Assembly (NCBI GenBank): GCA_031282535.1
Contig: JAITDM010000043.1
Location: forward strand, 1 to 16,450
Direction: 5' to 3'
Origin: Oscillospiraceae bacterium
Lineage (GTDB): Bacteria; Bacillota; Clostridia; Oscillospirales; UBA929
DNA length: 16,450 nucleotides
Shown here: positions 6,280 through 13,143 of the stretch, piece by piece
Layout of the letters: every line of letters starts with the position of its first letter
How positions within the stretch are numbered: the first letter of the stretch is position 1
Notes under the pieces: model-generated
Told to the model about the DNA's origin: nothing
Database searches by the model: none
What the model saw: only the letters and a program-made list of their open reading frames with translations
Translations under genes and position numbers: made by a program

Positions 6280-8751
6280 TCAGTATGCGTTTACATCGGC
6301 GTAGAGATGCACGCCGCGGTTTTGGCCGTCCTCCCTGAACGCCGTGAGCAGTCCGCCCACATAGCCGCGGACCGCTTTGTCGTAGTGACCGGTCAGCGTC
6401 ATGTGGTAGCGGTAGCGGTTGTTGACCTTCCAGACGAGCGCGGGCACGGGGCCCAGCATCTGCGCAAACAGACGCCGCCCGGTCTGCCCGACCGCCCGGC
6501 GCAGCCGCAGACAGGCGTGCTGCACCCGCTCCGGGTCTGTCCCCGAAAATACCAGCGTGACGATGTCGCAAAAAGGCGGGAGGCCCACGGCCTGCCGCAG
6601 GGCGATCTCGTCGCGGTAAAACGCCTCGTAGTCCTGCGCGGCCGCCGCCGCGAGCACCGGGTGGTCCGGCGTGAAGGTCTGGATGACCGCGCGCCCCGGC
6701 TTCTCGCCGCGCCCGGCGCGGCCCACCACCTGCGTGATCAGCGAAAACGCCCGCTCGTGGGCGCGAAACTCGCCGGTGTGGAGCGCCTGGTCGGCGTCCA
6801 GCACGCCGACCAGCGTGACGTTTTCAAAGTCCAGCCCCTTTGTCACCATCTGCGTCCCGATGAGCAACGGGACGCGGCCCTCGCGAAAGCGCGCCAGCAA
6901 TTTCGCGTGCGCCCCCTGCCCGGCGGTGGTGTCGGCGTCCATCCGCAGCATCTCCACGCCGGGGAAGAGGGCGCGCAGTTCCTCCTCCACCTTCTGCGTG
7001 CCGGTCCCCACGGGCCGAAACGGGCCGGCGCAGTCCGGGCAGGCGTCGGGGCGTTTTTCCGAGTATCCGCAGCGGTGGCACATCAGCCGGTCGTTCGCCG
7101 CGTGATAGGTCAGCGCGACGCTGCACCGCGGGCAGTGGCGCGCGGTCCCGCAACTCTCGCAGAGCAGCAGGCGGTTGTAGCCCCGCCGGTTGAGAAAGAG
7201 GATGCTCTGCTGCCCGGCCGCGAGGTTTTTTTCGATCTCCGCGCACAGCACGGCGCTGAGGGCGCCGGCATTGCCCTCCCGGAGCTCCCGGCGCAGGTCG
7301 GCCATCAGCACCCGCGGCAGCGCGCGCGCGTTGTAACGCGCCGGCATCTCCAACGAGACATACCGCCCGCTGCGGGCAAAGAACGCGCTCTCCACAGACG
7401 GCGTGGCGCTGCCGAGCAGCAGCAGGCCGCCGGCGCGCGCGCAGCGGTACTTGGCGACGTCGCGCGCGTGGTAGCGCGGCGCGTTTTCCGACTTGTAGCT
7501 GTGTTCCTGTTCCTCGTCCATGACGATGAGCTTCAGACGCGTCAGCGGGGCGAAGACCGCCGAACGGGTGCCGAGCACCACGTCGACGAGGCCCGCGCGG
7601 ATGCGCTTCCACTCGTCATACCGCTCGCCCAGCGAGAGCCCGCTGTGCAGCAGGGCCACGCGCTCGCCGAACGCGCGGGAAAACGTCTCCATGAGCTGGG
7701 GCGTCAGCACGATCTCCGGCACCATGACGATGGACTGTCCGCCCTGTTTGCCTATATGCCGGATCAGTTCGAGATAGACCGACGTCTTCCCGCTGCCCGT
7801 CACGCCGAAGAGCAGCGCGCAGGCCGGCCGGCCTGCGTCCGTCAGCGCGGCGAGGCGCGTCAGGGCCGCCTGCTGCCCGTCGTTTAAAACCAGGGGCGCC
7901 GCCGGTTCCCGGGAGGCGCCCGCCGGACGGCGGTACACCTCCTGTTCCTCAAACGTCACGAGGCCCCGCCGCGCCATCTGTGTGAGCACGGCGGGCCGCA
8001 CGCCCGTCAGGTAACTGATCTCGTGGGTCGACACCTCCTCGGCCCCGCAGAGCAGCGTGAGCACCGCCGTCTGCATGGGCGCGCGCGCCGCCCGGGAGGC
8101 GGCCAGCGCGCGCGCGTCCTCGGCCGGAATGGCCAGGCGGACGCCCCGCACGGTCTTGTCGCCCACGCGGCGGCGCGCCATGGTCCGCCCCTCGGCCAGG
8201 CCCTTGCCGGCCAGTGTGCGGAGCGCGTCGCGGAGCGCGGCCGCGCCGCCCAGCAGGTCCTCGGCTTCGCCCAGGGGCAGACGCCCCTCCGGCGCGCCGT
8301 ACAGGGCCTCCAGCAGCTGCGCCGCCTTCGGCGCCTGGGCCAGCAGCGCCAGCGCCTCCGCCCGGTCTACGCCCGGGATGAGCGCCACCGTCTCGGCCAG
8401 CGCGTACCACAGCCCCGCCGGGAGCATGGCGCGCGCGGCCTCGTAGCAGGTGCAGACATAGCGTTCCCGCATCCACAGGGCCAGCCGTATGGCCGCCTCG
8501 TCCAGCACGGGCGCGCGGTCCAAAAGCGCGGCGATGGGCTTGGTCTTTTCCACCCGGCTCTCGCCGGCCAGCGCCAGCACCAGACCCTCGCTGCGCCGGT
8601 TGCCCCGTCCGAACGGCACGAGCACCCGGCAGCCCGGCGCGATGTCCGCGCGCAGGACTGCCGGCACCGCGTAGTCATACGGGCGGTCGATGGCAAACAC
8701 GGCGTCGGCCACGGCCACCCGCGCGTACCGCGCGCCGTCCCCGTCGCTCAT
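6280..8751 (-). CDS. priA: Primosomal protein N', replication-restart helicase PriA
   Basis: 3'-5' superfamily-2 DNA helicase that reloads the replisome at stalled forks. 823 residues. The N-terminal ~110 residues form the 3'-DNA-binding domain (IDRPYDYAVP at 21-30, VLVPFGRGNR at 43-52). Helicase motifs: Walker A GVTGSGKT (316-323), Walker B DEEQ (412-415), GSATPS (447-452), VTKGLDF (636-642) and QVVGRAGRG (674-682). Eight zinc-binding cysteines sit at 531, 534, 540, 543, 558, 561, 571 and 574. The Walker B box is DEEQ rather than the DEEH of the E. coli and Bacillus proteins; I believe this occurs in other clostridia. The start ATG overlaps the rpoZ stop (ATGA). Bacillus carries coaBC between these two genes; here it is absent. 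Confidence 0.96.
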   Translation of the reverse strand: MSDGDGARYARVAVADAVFAIDRPYDYAVPAVLRADIAPGCRVLVPFGRGNRRSEGLVLALAGESRVEKTKPIAALLDRAPVLDEAAIRLALWMRERYVCTCYEAARAMLPAGLWYALAETVALIPGVDRAEALALLAQAPKAAQLLEALYGAPEGRLPLGEAEDLLGGAAALRDALRTLAGKGLAEGRTMARRRVGDKTVRGVRLAIPAEDARALAASRAARAPMQTAVLTLLCGAEEVSTHEISYLTGVRPAVLTQMARRGLVTFEEQEVYRRPAGASREPAAPLVLNDGQQAALTRLAALTDAGRPACALLFGVTGSGKTSVYLELIRHIGKQGGQSIVMVPEIVLTPQLMETFSRAFGERVALLHSGLSLGERYDEWKRIRAGLVDVVLGTRSAVFAPLTRLKLIVMDEEQEHSYKSENAPRYHARDVAKYRCARAGGLLLLGSATPSVESAFFARSGRYVSLEMPARYNARALPRVLMADLRRELREGNAGALSAVLCAEIEKNLAAGQQSILFLNRRGYNRLLLCESCGTARHCPRCSVALTYHAANDRLMCHRCGYSEKRPDACPDCAGPFRPVGTGTQKVEEELRALFPGVEMLRMDADTTAGQGAHAKLLARFREGRVPLLIGTQMVTKGLDFENVTLVGVLDADQALHTGEFRAHERAFSLITQVVGRAGRGEKPGRAVIQTFTPDHPVLAAAAAQDYEAFYRDEIALRQAVGLPPFCDIVTLVFSGTDPERVQHACLRLRRAVGQTGRRLFAQMLGPVPALVWKVNNRYRYHMTLTGHYDKAVRGYVGGLLTAFREDGQNRGVHLYADVNAY

Positions 8752-8957
8752 GAAGAGCTTTCCGGGTGCAGCGCACGGGCGGTCAGCCGCCCCTCGGCAA
8801 TCTCCTCAATGGCCAGTTTGACCGGTTTTTCGTTCAGTTGGATTCCCTGCCGCTCGGCTTCTTCGGCAATCTCACGCGCCCGCGCGGCCGCGACATTGAC
8901 CAGCAGGTAGCGTGTGTCGATCTGGTGCATCAGTTGATTTAGCGACGGTTCCAGCAT
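8748..8957 (-). CDS. rpoZ: DNA-directed RNA polymerase omega subunit
   Basis: Small subunit that assists assembly and stability of RNA polymerase. 69 residues, the short Bacillota type. Recognised by MLEPSLNQL at the start, DTRYLLVNVAAARAREIAE in the middle (the helix that binds beta-prime) and KPVKLAIEEIAEGRL near the end. The ATG at 8957 has GGGAGG eight bases upstream. It lies between gmk (84-base gap carrying a palindrome) and priA (ATGA overlap), the conserved Bacillota order. Confidence 0.95.
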   Translation of the reverse strand: MLEPSLNQLMHQIDTRYLLVNVAAARAREIAEEAERQGIQLNEKPVKLAIEEIAEGRLTARALHPESSS

Positions 8958-9015
8958 CCGTGATACCTCCCAATTTTCAACGCGCTGCGGCGCGAGGCGA
9001 TGTGATAGGGGTCAT

Positions 9016-9046
9016 GTTGAAGGGCGCATCGCGATGCGCCTTTACG
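9016..9046. repeat. Palindromic intergenic element, third and shortest relative (gmk-rpoZ)
   Basis: Contains GGCGCATCGCGATGCGCC (9023-9040), an 18-base sequence that is its own reverse complement. On the plus strand it is bordered by GTTGAAGG on the left and CCTTTACG on the right, like GTTGTAGG...CCTACG around the palindrome at 10911-10930. The gmk stop codon TAA (9044-9042) lies inside the right border. There is no T-run, so a Rho-independent terminator is not supported, although a hairpin in the gmk-rpoZ transcript is likely. Confidence 0.5.
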
Positions 9047-9662
9047 GCGTCTGCAAACCGACCCAGGGGAGCAGCCGCGCCACGCGGCAGCGTTCGGCAC
9101 GGATGACGGCCTCGATCTGCCGGGCCGCCTTCTCCACGGAGTCGTTGAAAATCACATAGTCGTAAGCGCCGATGTAGTTGAACTCCTCGTGGGCGATGGC
9201 GAGACGCCGCACGATTTTCTCCTCCGGCTCGCTCCGCCGGCCGCGCAGGCGTCTTTCCAATTCTTCCCAGGACGGCGGCATTAAAAACACCAGCGCGGCG
9301 TCCGGCCGGCGGCGTTTCACCTGCATGGCGCCCTGGACCTCGATGTCGAGCAGCGCGCACCCGCCCCGCGCCAGGCATGTTTCCACCGCCGCGCGTGGCG
9401 TGCCGTAGCACTGCCCCGCGTACTCGGCGCACTCGAGGAACCCGTCGCGCGCGGCGAGCGCCTCAAAATCCGCCCGCGACACGAAGTGGTAGTGCACGCC
9501 GTCCTTCTCCCCCGCGCGCGGGGGGCGCGTCGTCGAGGACACGGAAAAAAACAGGGGCTTTTCAAAGCGGTCTTTTGCGCTGAGCAGTTCCCGGATCACG
9601 GTGGACTTGCCCGCGCCCGAGGGGCCCGAGATGACGACCAGGACACCCGCGCCGTCACGCAT
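9042..9662 (-). CDS. gmk: Guanylate kinase
   Basis: Converts GMP and ATP to GDP and ADP in the cytosol, a control point for GTP and (p)ppGpp pools. 206 residues, standard size. P-loop GPSGAGKST (13-21), the GMP-binding segment SSTTRPPRAGEKDGVHYHFVS, then LLDIEVQGAMQVK, IFLMPPS-like VFLMPPSWEELERRL, and the lid-region arginines RRSEPEEKIVRRL. Ends with an NDSVEKAARQIEAVI helix. The ATG at 9662 overlaps the remA end by eight bases. The stop codon is contributed by a palindromic intergenic element. Confidence 0.96.
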   Translation of the reverse strand: MRDGAGVLVVISGPSGAGKSTVIRELLSAKDRFEKPLFFSVSSTTRPPRAGEKDGVHYHFVSRADFEALAARDGFLECAEYAGQCYGTPRAAVETCLARGGCALLDIEVQGAMQVKRRRPDAALVFLMPPSWEELERRLRGRRSEPEEKIVRRLAIAHEEFNYIGAYDYVIFNDSVEKAARQIEAVIRAERCRVARLLPWVGLQTP

Positions 9663-9933
9663 CGTCGGCCACGTCTTCCGCCATGCCGTCCTCTTCCTCC
9701 CGCACGTCCAGGCGGTGCGCCACCGTCTCCGGCTGGATGGCCGACAGGATGATGTGGCCGCTGTCGGCCACCAGCACCGCGCGCGTGCGGCGCCCGTAGG
9801 TGGCGTCGATCAGAAGCCCCTGGTCGCGCGCCTCTTGAATGATCCGCTTGACGGGCGCGGACTCCGGGCTCACAATGGCGATCAGCCGCCCGGCCGATAC
9901 CATGTTGCCAAAGCCTATGTTGATCAGTTTCAT
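9655..9933 (-). CDS. remA: RemA-family DNA-binding regulator (DUF370)
   Basis: 92 residues beginning MKLINIGFGNMV, a very conserved start in the RemA/YlzA family, followed by AGRLIAIVSPESAPVKRIIQEAR and TYGRRTRAVLVADSGHIILSAIQPETVAHR. In Bacillus subtilis RemA activates extracellular-matrix and osmoprotection genes by binding arrays of short repeats as an oligomeric ring; the targets here are unknown. The C-terminal tail is acidic (REEEDGMAEDVADDA). G-rich GGGGGAG lies just upstream of the ATG. It sits 17 bases after yicC and overlaps gmk, the usual Bacillota context. Confidence 0.93.
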   Translation of the reverse strand: MKLINIGFGNMVSAGRLIAIVSPESAPVKRIIQEARDQGLLIDATYGRRTRAVLVADSGHIILSAIQPETVAHRLDVREEEDGMAEDVADDA

Positions 9934-9950
9934 CGCGTCTCCCCCCGCAG

Positions 9951-10829
9951 CTACTCGATGTTTTGCGCCTGTTCGCGGATCTTTTCGATCTCCGATTTCA
10001 GGTCCACCACCAGCCGCGCGATCTCGGTGTCGTTGCCCTTGGAGCCGATGGTGTTGGCCTCCCGGTTGAACTCCTGGATCAAGAAATCCAGCTTACGGCC
10101 CACCCCGCCGCCACCGTGGAGCAGCGCGCGCGCCTGTGCGATGTGGCTGTGCAGGCGCACGATCTCCTCGTTCACCGCCACCCGGTCGGCGTACAGCGCG
10201 GCCTCGGCCAGGATGCGGTTTTCGTCGACCCCGACGCCGTGCAGCACTTCCTGCATGCGGGCCTCCAGACGGGCGTGGTACTCGGCCACCGTGCGCGGCG
10301 CGCGCGCCTCGATCCCGGCGGTCAGCGCCTCGACGGCGTCGAGCCGGGCCAGCATGTCTTCGGCCAGCCGCGCGCCTTCGCGCGCACGCATCTCCAAAAA
10401 CACCGCGAGGGCCTCGTCCGCCGCCGCCGTCACCTCCGCCAGCAGCGCTTCGGCGTCGACCTCGGCCCGGCGCACGCTGAACACCTCCGGCAGGCGCGCC
10501 AACGCCATGACGGAGAGATCCTCGCGCAGGCCGTACCGGTCGGCCATGCCGCGCAGGGCGGAGAGATAACCCTCTAAGACAGGGACGTTCAGGGCGATGT
10601 CCGGGGTCTCCGCGCCGGCGAAGTCCAGCATGATGTACACGTCCACCTTGCCGCGGGTCACCGCCTTCTGCACCCGGGCGCGCACCGCCTCTTCGAGATA
10701 GGTGAACAGGCGCGGCGCCCGCACGGAGCAGTCGTAATAGCGGTGGTTGACGGAACGGATCTCGATCGTGACCGTCCTCTGCGCGCCGGCGCGCTCCGCG
10801 CGGCCGTACCCCGTCATGCTGGCGATCAT
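9951..10829 (-). CDS. yicC: YicC/YloC-family endoribonuclease
   Basis: 292 residues. N-terminus MIASMTGYGRAE is diagnostic of the YicC family, and the C-terminal DUF1732 part shows LIQEFNREANTIGSKGNDTE, then a helix ending QAQNIE. The E. coli and Bacillus members have been characterised as endoribonucleases. I chose the ATG at 10829 because family proteins begin there and AGGGGG lies nine bases upstream. A longer open frame back to 10898 is encoded by a repeat element and is not part of the protein. It is the first gene after a strong promoter (10963-10935) and heads the run to fmt. Confidence 0.93.
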   Translation of the reverse strand: MIASMTGYGRAERAGAQRTVTIEIRSVNHRYYDCSVRAPRLFTYLEEAVRARVQKAVTRGKVDVYIMLDFAGAETPDIALNVPVLEGYLSALRGMADRYGLREDLSVMALARLPEVFSVRRAEVDAEALLAEVTAAADEALAVFLEMRAREGARLAEDMLARLDAVEALTAGIEARAPRTVAEYHARLEARMQEVLHGVGVDENRILAEAALYADRVAVNEEIVRLHSHIAQARALLHGGGGVGRKLDFLIQEFNREANTIGSKGNDTEIARLVVDLKSEIEKIREQAQNIE

Positions 10830-10868
10830 AGATGCAGGCCCCCTGTTTTCGATCCATGTGTTTGAGCG

Positions 10869-10935
10869 CCTTGTTGCCGCGAAGCGGCCAAAAAACAAGA
10901 ATTTGGGTTGTAGGCTGCAGATGCAGCCTACGTTA
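10869..10935 (+). repeat. Intergenic repeat element, copy 2 (yicC leader)
   Basis: Opposite-strand counterpart of the element at 6181-6248. Read on the minus strand it starts TAACGT, passes CTTGTTTT and ends CAAGG, with the small hairpin GCCGC-GAA-GCGGC at 10876-10888. It also has a perfect palindrome TAGGCTGCAGATGCAGCCTA (10911-10930) that copy 1 has only in truncated form. Its first base is the last base of the yicC -10 box, so nearly the whole element would be transcribed as the 5' leader of the yicC operon, with the palindrome close to the RNA 5' end. Confidence 0.65.
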
Positions 10936-10963
10936 GTTTACACGTTTTCAAGCGTTTTGTCAA
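10935..10963 (-). promoter_or_regulatory. Sigma-A-type promoter for the yicC-remA-gmk-rpoZ-priA-def-fmt run
   Basis: Perfect -35 TTGACA (10963-10958), exactly 17 bases, then TAAACT (10940-10935), two mismatches from TATAAT. It lies 28 bases after the stop codon of the membrane-protein gene and about 105 bases before the yicC start. It is the best promoter match in the window. The predicted start site falls at the edge of a repeat element. Confidence 0.7.
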
Positions 10964-10990
10964 TTTTTTGCCGCTCCCGCACCGGATGTT

Positions 10991-11506
10991 TCACCACAGC
11001 CGTGCCAATCTGTCCATCAGAATGGCAAACAGGCGAGAAAGACCGACGTCGTACGCCACAAAAACGGCGCCCAGCCCCGCCCACACGAGCGGCCAGACGG
11101 GCCGGGCCAGCAAATCGGCCCCCGGCCCCAACACCGCCGGCAGCAGCAGGACAAAGCCCGCCAGGACAACGTTGAAAAAAAGCAGCTTCAGCAGCCACTC
11201 CATCAACCGGCTCCGCCGCCGCTCGCAGAAGCTTTTGACCAGCGGATACGGCCCGAAGGCCGCGAGGTACAAAAGCGCCACGCTCCGCAGGGGCAGCAGG
11301 AGCAGCCCCATGAGTCCGGCCGTCAGCCACGTCGCGGCGCCGGCCGCCGGCCCGTGGCGCATCACGGCCACGGCCACGGGGATGCCGGCCAGCGCGCAAA
11401 ACCCAAGGCGCCCGGCCGGCCAGAGGGACGCCGCCGCCAGCAGGACCAGCGACAGCGCCGCCAGCAGCGCACAGAACACCAGCCGTTTGGTATTGAGATG
11501 TGTCAT
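10991..11506 (-). CDS. Multi-spanning membrane protein of unknown function
   Basis: 171 residues, very hydrophobic, with five or six predicted transmembrane segments (about 7-25, 33-50, 53-72, 76-91, 107-126, 137-156). A cytoplasmic-looking basic loop, KSFCERRRSRLMEW (91-104), lies in the middle. The pattern of helices and the GPYPLVKSF segment recall small integral membrane proteins such as ECF-type substrate-binding components, but I cannot assign a family or ligand. I chose the ATG at 11506, which has GGGGGA four to five bases upstream and is followed by the hydrophilic THLNTKR and the first helix. A TTG frame could start at 11536. It follows the J-domain gene after a 90-base gap and precedes the yicC promoter. 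Confidence 0.7.
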   Translation of the reverse strand: MTHLNTKRLVFCALLAALSLVLLAAASLWPAGRLGFCALAGIPVAVAVMRHGPAAGAATWLTAGLMGLLLLPLRSVALLYLAAFGPYPLVKSFCERRRSRLMEWLLKLLFFNVVLAGFVLLLPAVLGPGADLLARPVWPLVWAGLGAVFVAYDVGLSRLFAILMDRLARLW

Positions 11507-11596
11507 CACGTCCCCCGGCATCCTCCCCGCATGCAACGTTCACAGACAGGATATGTGTGCGATGGCTTCCGCAGTCTTCCGCGCCCGGGCCCGGCG

Positions 11597-12232
11597 TCAG
11601 CAGCAGGAGATCAGATCTCCCCCCATGCACTCGCAGCAGCAGTCGGCGCAGAGGAGCGACGAGCAGCAGTCGCAGGAGCTGCAGCCGTTCTGCTGCGGGT
11701 AGCCGCCGTACCCCCGCCGCCCGTAAGCGCCGCCGAAGTCGGGGCGCCGGTAGGCCGCGCCGCGCATCTGCTCCATCGCCTGACGGTACTCCCGGTTCCC
11801 GGGGTCCTGGGCGCACGCGTACTCCATATGGCGCCTGGCCTCGTCAAACCAGCCCTTGCGATAACAGACGCTGCCCATCAAAAAGTACCACTCCGCGTCG
11901 CGCGCGTCCATCCCCTGCAGCACGCGTTCGGCCTCTGCCACGCGCCCCGCCGTGATGTCCCGCCGCACCTGGGCATAGACCCCGCGGCCTTCCCGCGCGC
12001 CGGGCCCCGCCCAGCCGCCGGCGGACGCGCGCGCGCCGCCGCTCTCCCGCTCGCGCACGATCGTGTCGTAGGCCTCGTTGATCTCCTTCATTTTCTCCTG
12101 CGCCAGATCGGCCAGGTCGTTGCCCACGTAATTGTCCGGATGATATTTGCGCGCCAAGTCCCGGTAGGCCTTTTTGATCTCGTCGTCGGAAGCCGACCGG
12201 GAGATACCGAGTACGCTGTACGGATCTTTCAT
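11597..12232 (-). CDS. J-domain protein with TPR segment and cysteine-rich C-terminal tail
   Basis: 211 residues. Residues 1-62 are a J domain (DPYSVLGISRSASDDEIKKAYR; catalytic HPD at 31-33), which stimulates the ATPase of a DnaK/Hsp70 partner. A low-complexity Gly/Ala/Arg linker follows, then a TPR-like helical pair (about 87-150; AEWYFLMGSVCYRKGWFDEARRH type). The end is a Gly/Tyr-rich stretch and a tail with 11 cysteines in the last 28 residues (C184, 187, 189, 190, 195, 198-200, 202, 210, 211). It lacks the Gly/Phe and zinc-finger domains of true DnaJ, so it is a specialised co-chaperone. The tail looks like a metal- or thiol-binding module and, as I recall, is shared by clostridial homologues. 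The start overlaps the DUF5685 stop (ATGA). Confidence 0.9.
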   Translation of the reverse strand: MKDPYSVLGISRSASDDEIKKAYRDLARKYHPDNYVGNDLADLAQEKMKEINEAYDTIVRERESGGARASAGGWAGPGAREGRGVYAQVRRDITAGRVAEAERVLQGMDARDAEWYFLMGSVCYRKGWFDEARRHMEYACAQDPGNREYRQAMEQMRGAAYRRPDFGGAYGRRGYGGYPQQNGCSSCDCCSSLLCADCCCECMGGDLISCC

Positions 12233-13143
12233 CCCATGTTCCCTTCATCTTCTATGTCGGCCGCGTCGGAGACAAGCGACCGCCCGGTCCGCGTCCAGCG
12301 CCCCGAAAGCACCTGCGCTTCCGTGTGGGGCAGCCCGTCGAGGATGATGTTGGCCACGACCGGCGTGTCCGGCGTGTCCGGCAGCAGAGACAGCGCCAGC
12401 TCCATCTCCCGCCGGGAACACAGCGCCGTCTCGCCCAACGAGGCCCGGGCCTCCCCGGTCAGCGCCCCGTCCGCAATCCGGTAGCGAGCGGCCACCGGGT
12501 TGTATCGGCCCTTCGCCGTGTCTGCCGGAAGATCTTGGCAGGCGTCCATCAGGTAGATCCACCGGCCCAGGTGGTACAGGAGGCGCCGCAACACGCGGCG
12601 GCCGCTCTCCTCCGGCGCGAGGTCGCCCAGGGAGGCGAGCAAACGCGCAAAGGCGTCGGCGGGCGGGTCGATGGCCGGCGTCCGGGCCTCCTCCAGGGTG
12701 CGCAGGTCCGTCAGCGCGCGGACCACTTCCGCCGCCGTCTCTGGCCGCCGTGCGGCGGCCTTGCGGCACGCGCCGCGGAGCAGCCGGCCGCCCAGCCTGG
12801 CGGCCAGCGCCGTGAGACCGGACTCGTCTTGCACCGTGTCCCGCCACTTGTGATACGTGAGCAGCACCGTGAGGTCGGCGGCGGCGCGCATCGCCTCGCC
12901 GGACGCCAGGCAGGGACGGCGCCGGAACGGATGCGTCGGACAGCGCCGCCGCCCGGGGCGCGCCGGCGCCTCGTACAGCGAGAGCGCCAGGGCCAAAAAT
13001 GTGAAGTCGTACCCCAGCAGATAGCGCGCCTTCCAGCCGTACTCGCGCGCCAGGGTGTGGCAGAGCCCGCAGTAGGCCGCCCGAAAGCGTTCCCAATCGG
13101 CGACGCGCAGCTCGCAGCGCAGCGGGCGGACATAGCCGAACAT
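12229..13143 (-). CDS. DUF5685 family protein, function unknown
   Basis: 304 residues starting MFGYVRPLRCELRV, the hallmark N-terminus of DUF5685. Visible features: YCGLCHT (24-30), a CxxC pair followed by His; further cysteines at 10, 68 and 78, giving a possible metal site; HKWRD (98-102); and a conserved-looking YLMDACQDLPADTAKGRYNP (197-216) with regularly spaced aspartates (200, 204, 208), which suggests a divalent-metal or active-site helix. No signal peptide or clear membrane segment; mostly helical. The start follows the rseC stop with no gap and has GGAGGG about ten bases upstream. The stop overlaps the J-domain gene. No reaction is known to me for this family. Confidence 0.88.
   Translation of the reverse strand: MFGYVRPLRCELRVADWERFRAAYCGLCHTLAREYGWKARYLLGYDFTFLALALSLYEAPARPGRRRCPTHPFRRRPCLASGEAMRAAADLTVLLTYHKWRDTVQDESGLTALAARLGGRLLRGACRKAAARRPETAAEVVRALTDLRTLEEARTPAIDPPADAFARLLASLGDLAPEESGRRVLRRLLYHLGRWIYLMDACQDLPADTAKGRYNPVAARYRIADGALTGEARASLGETALCSRREMELALSLLPDTPDTPVVANIILDGLPHTEAQVLSGRWTRTGRSLVSDAADIEDEGNMG

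Noticed and set aside
6307..7887. 526-codon open frame on the plus strand
   Set aside because: It lies wholly opposite priA and is rich in Arg, Ala, His and Gln, as expected for a G+C-rich antisense frame. It has no recognisable domain, while the minus strand encodes an intact helicase.
10830..10898. Longer N-terminus for yicC starting at 10898
   Set aside because: The extra residues are encoded by the repeat element. Family proteins start at MIxSMTGYG, and the good ribosome-binding site precedes 10829.
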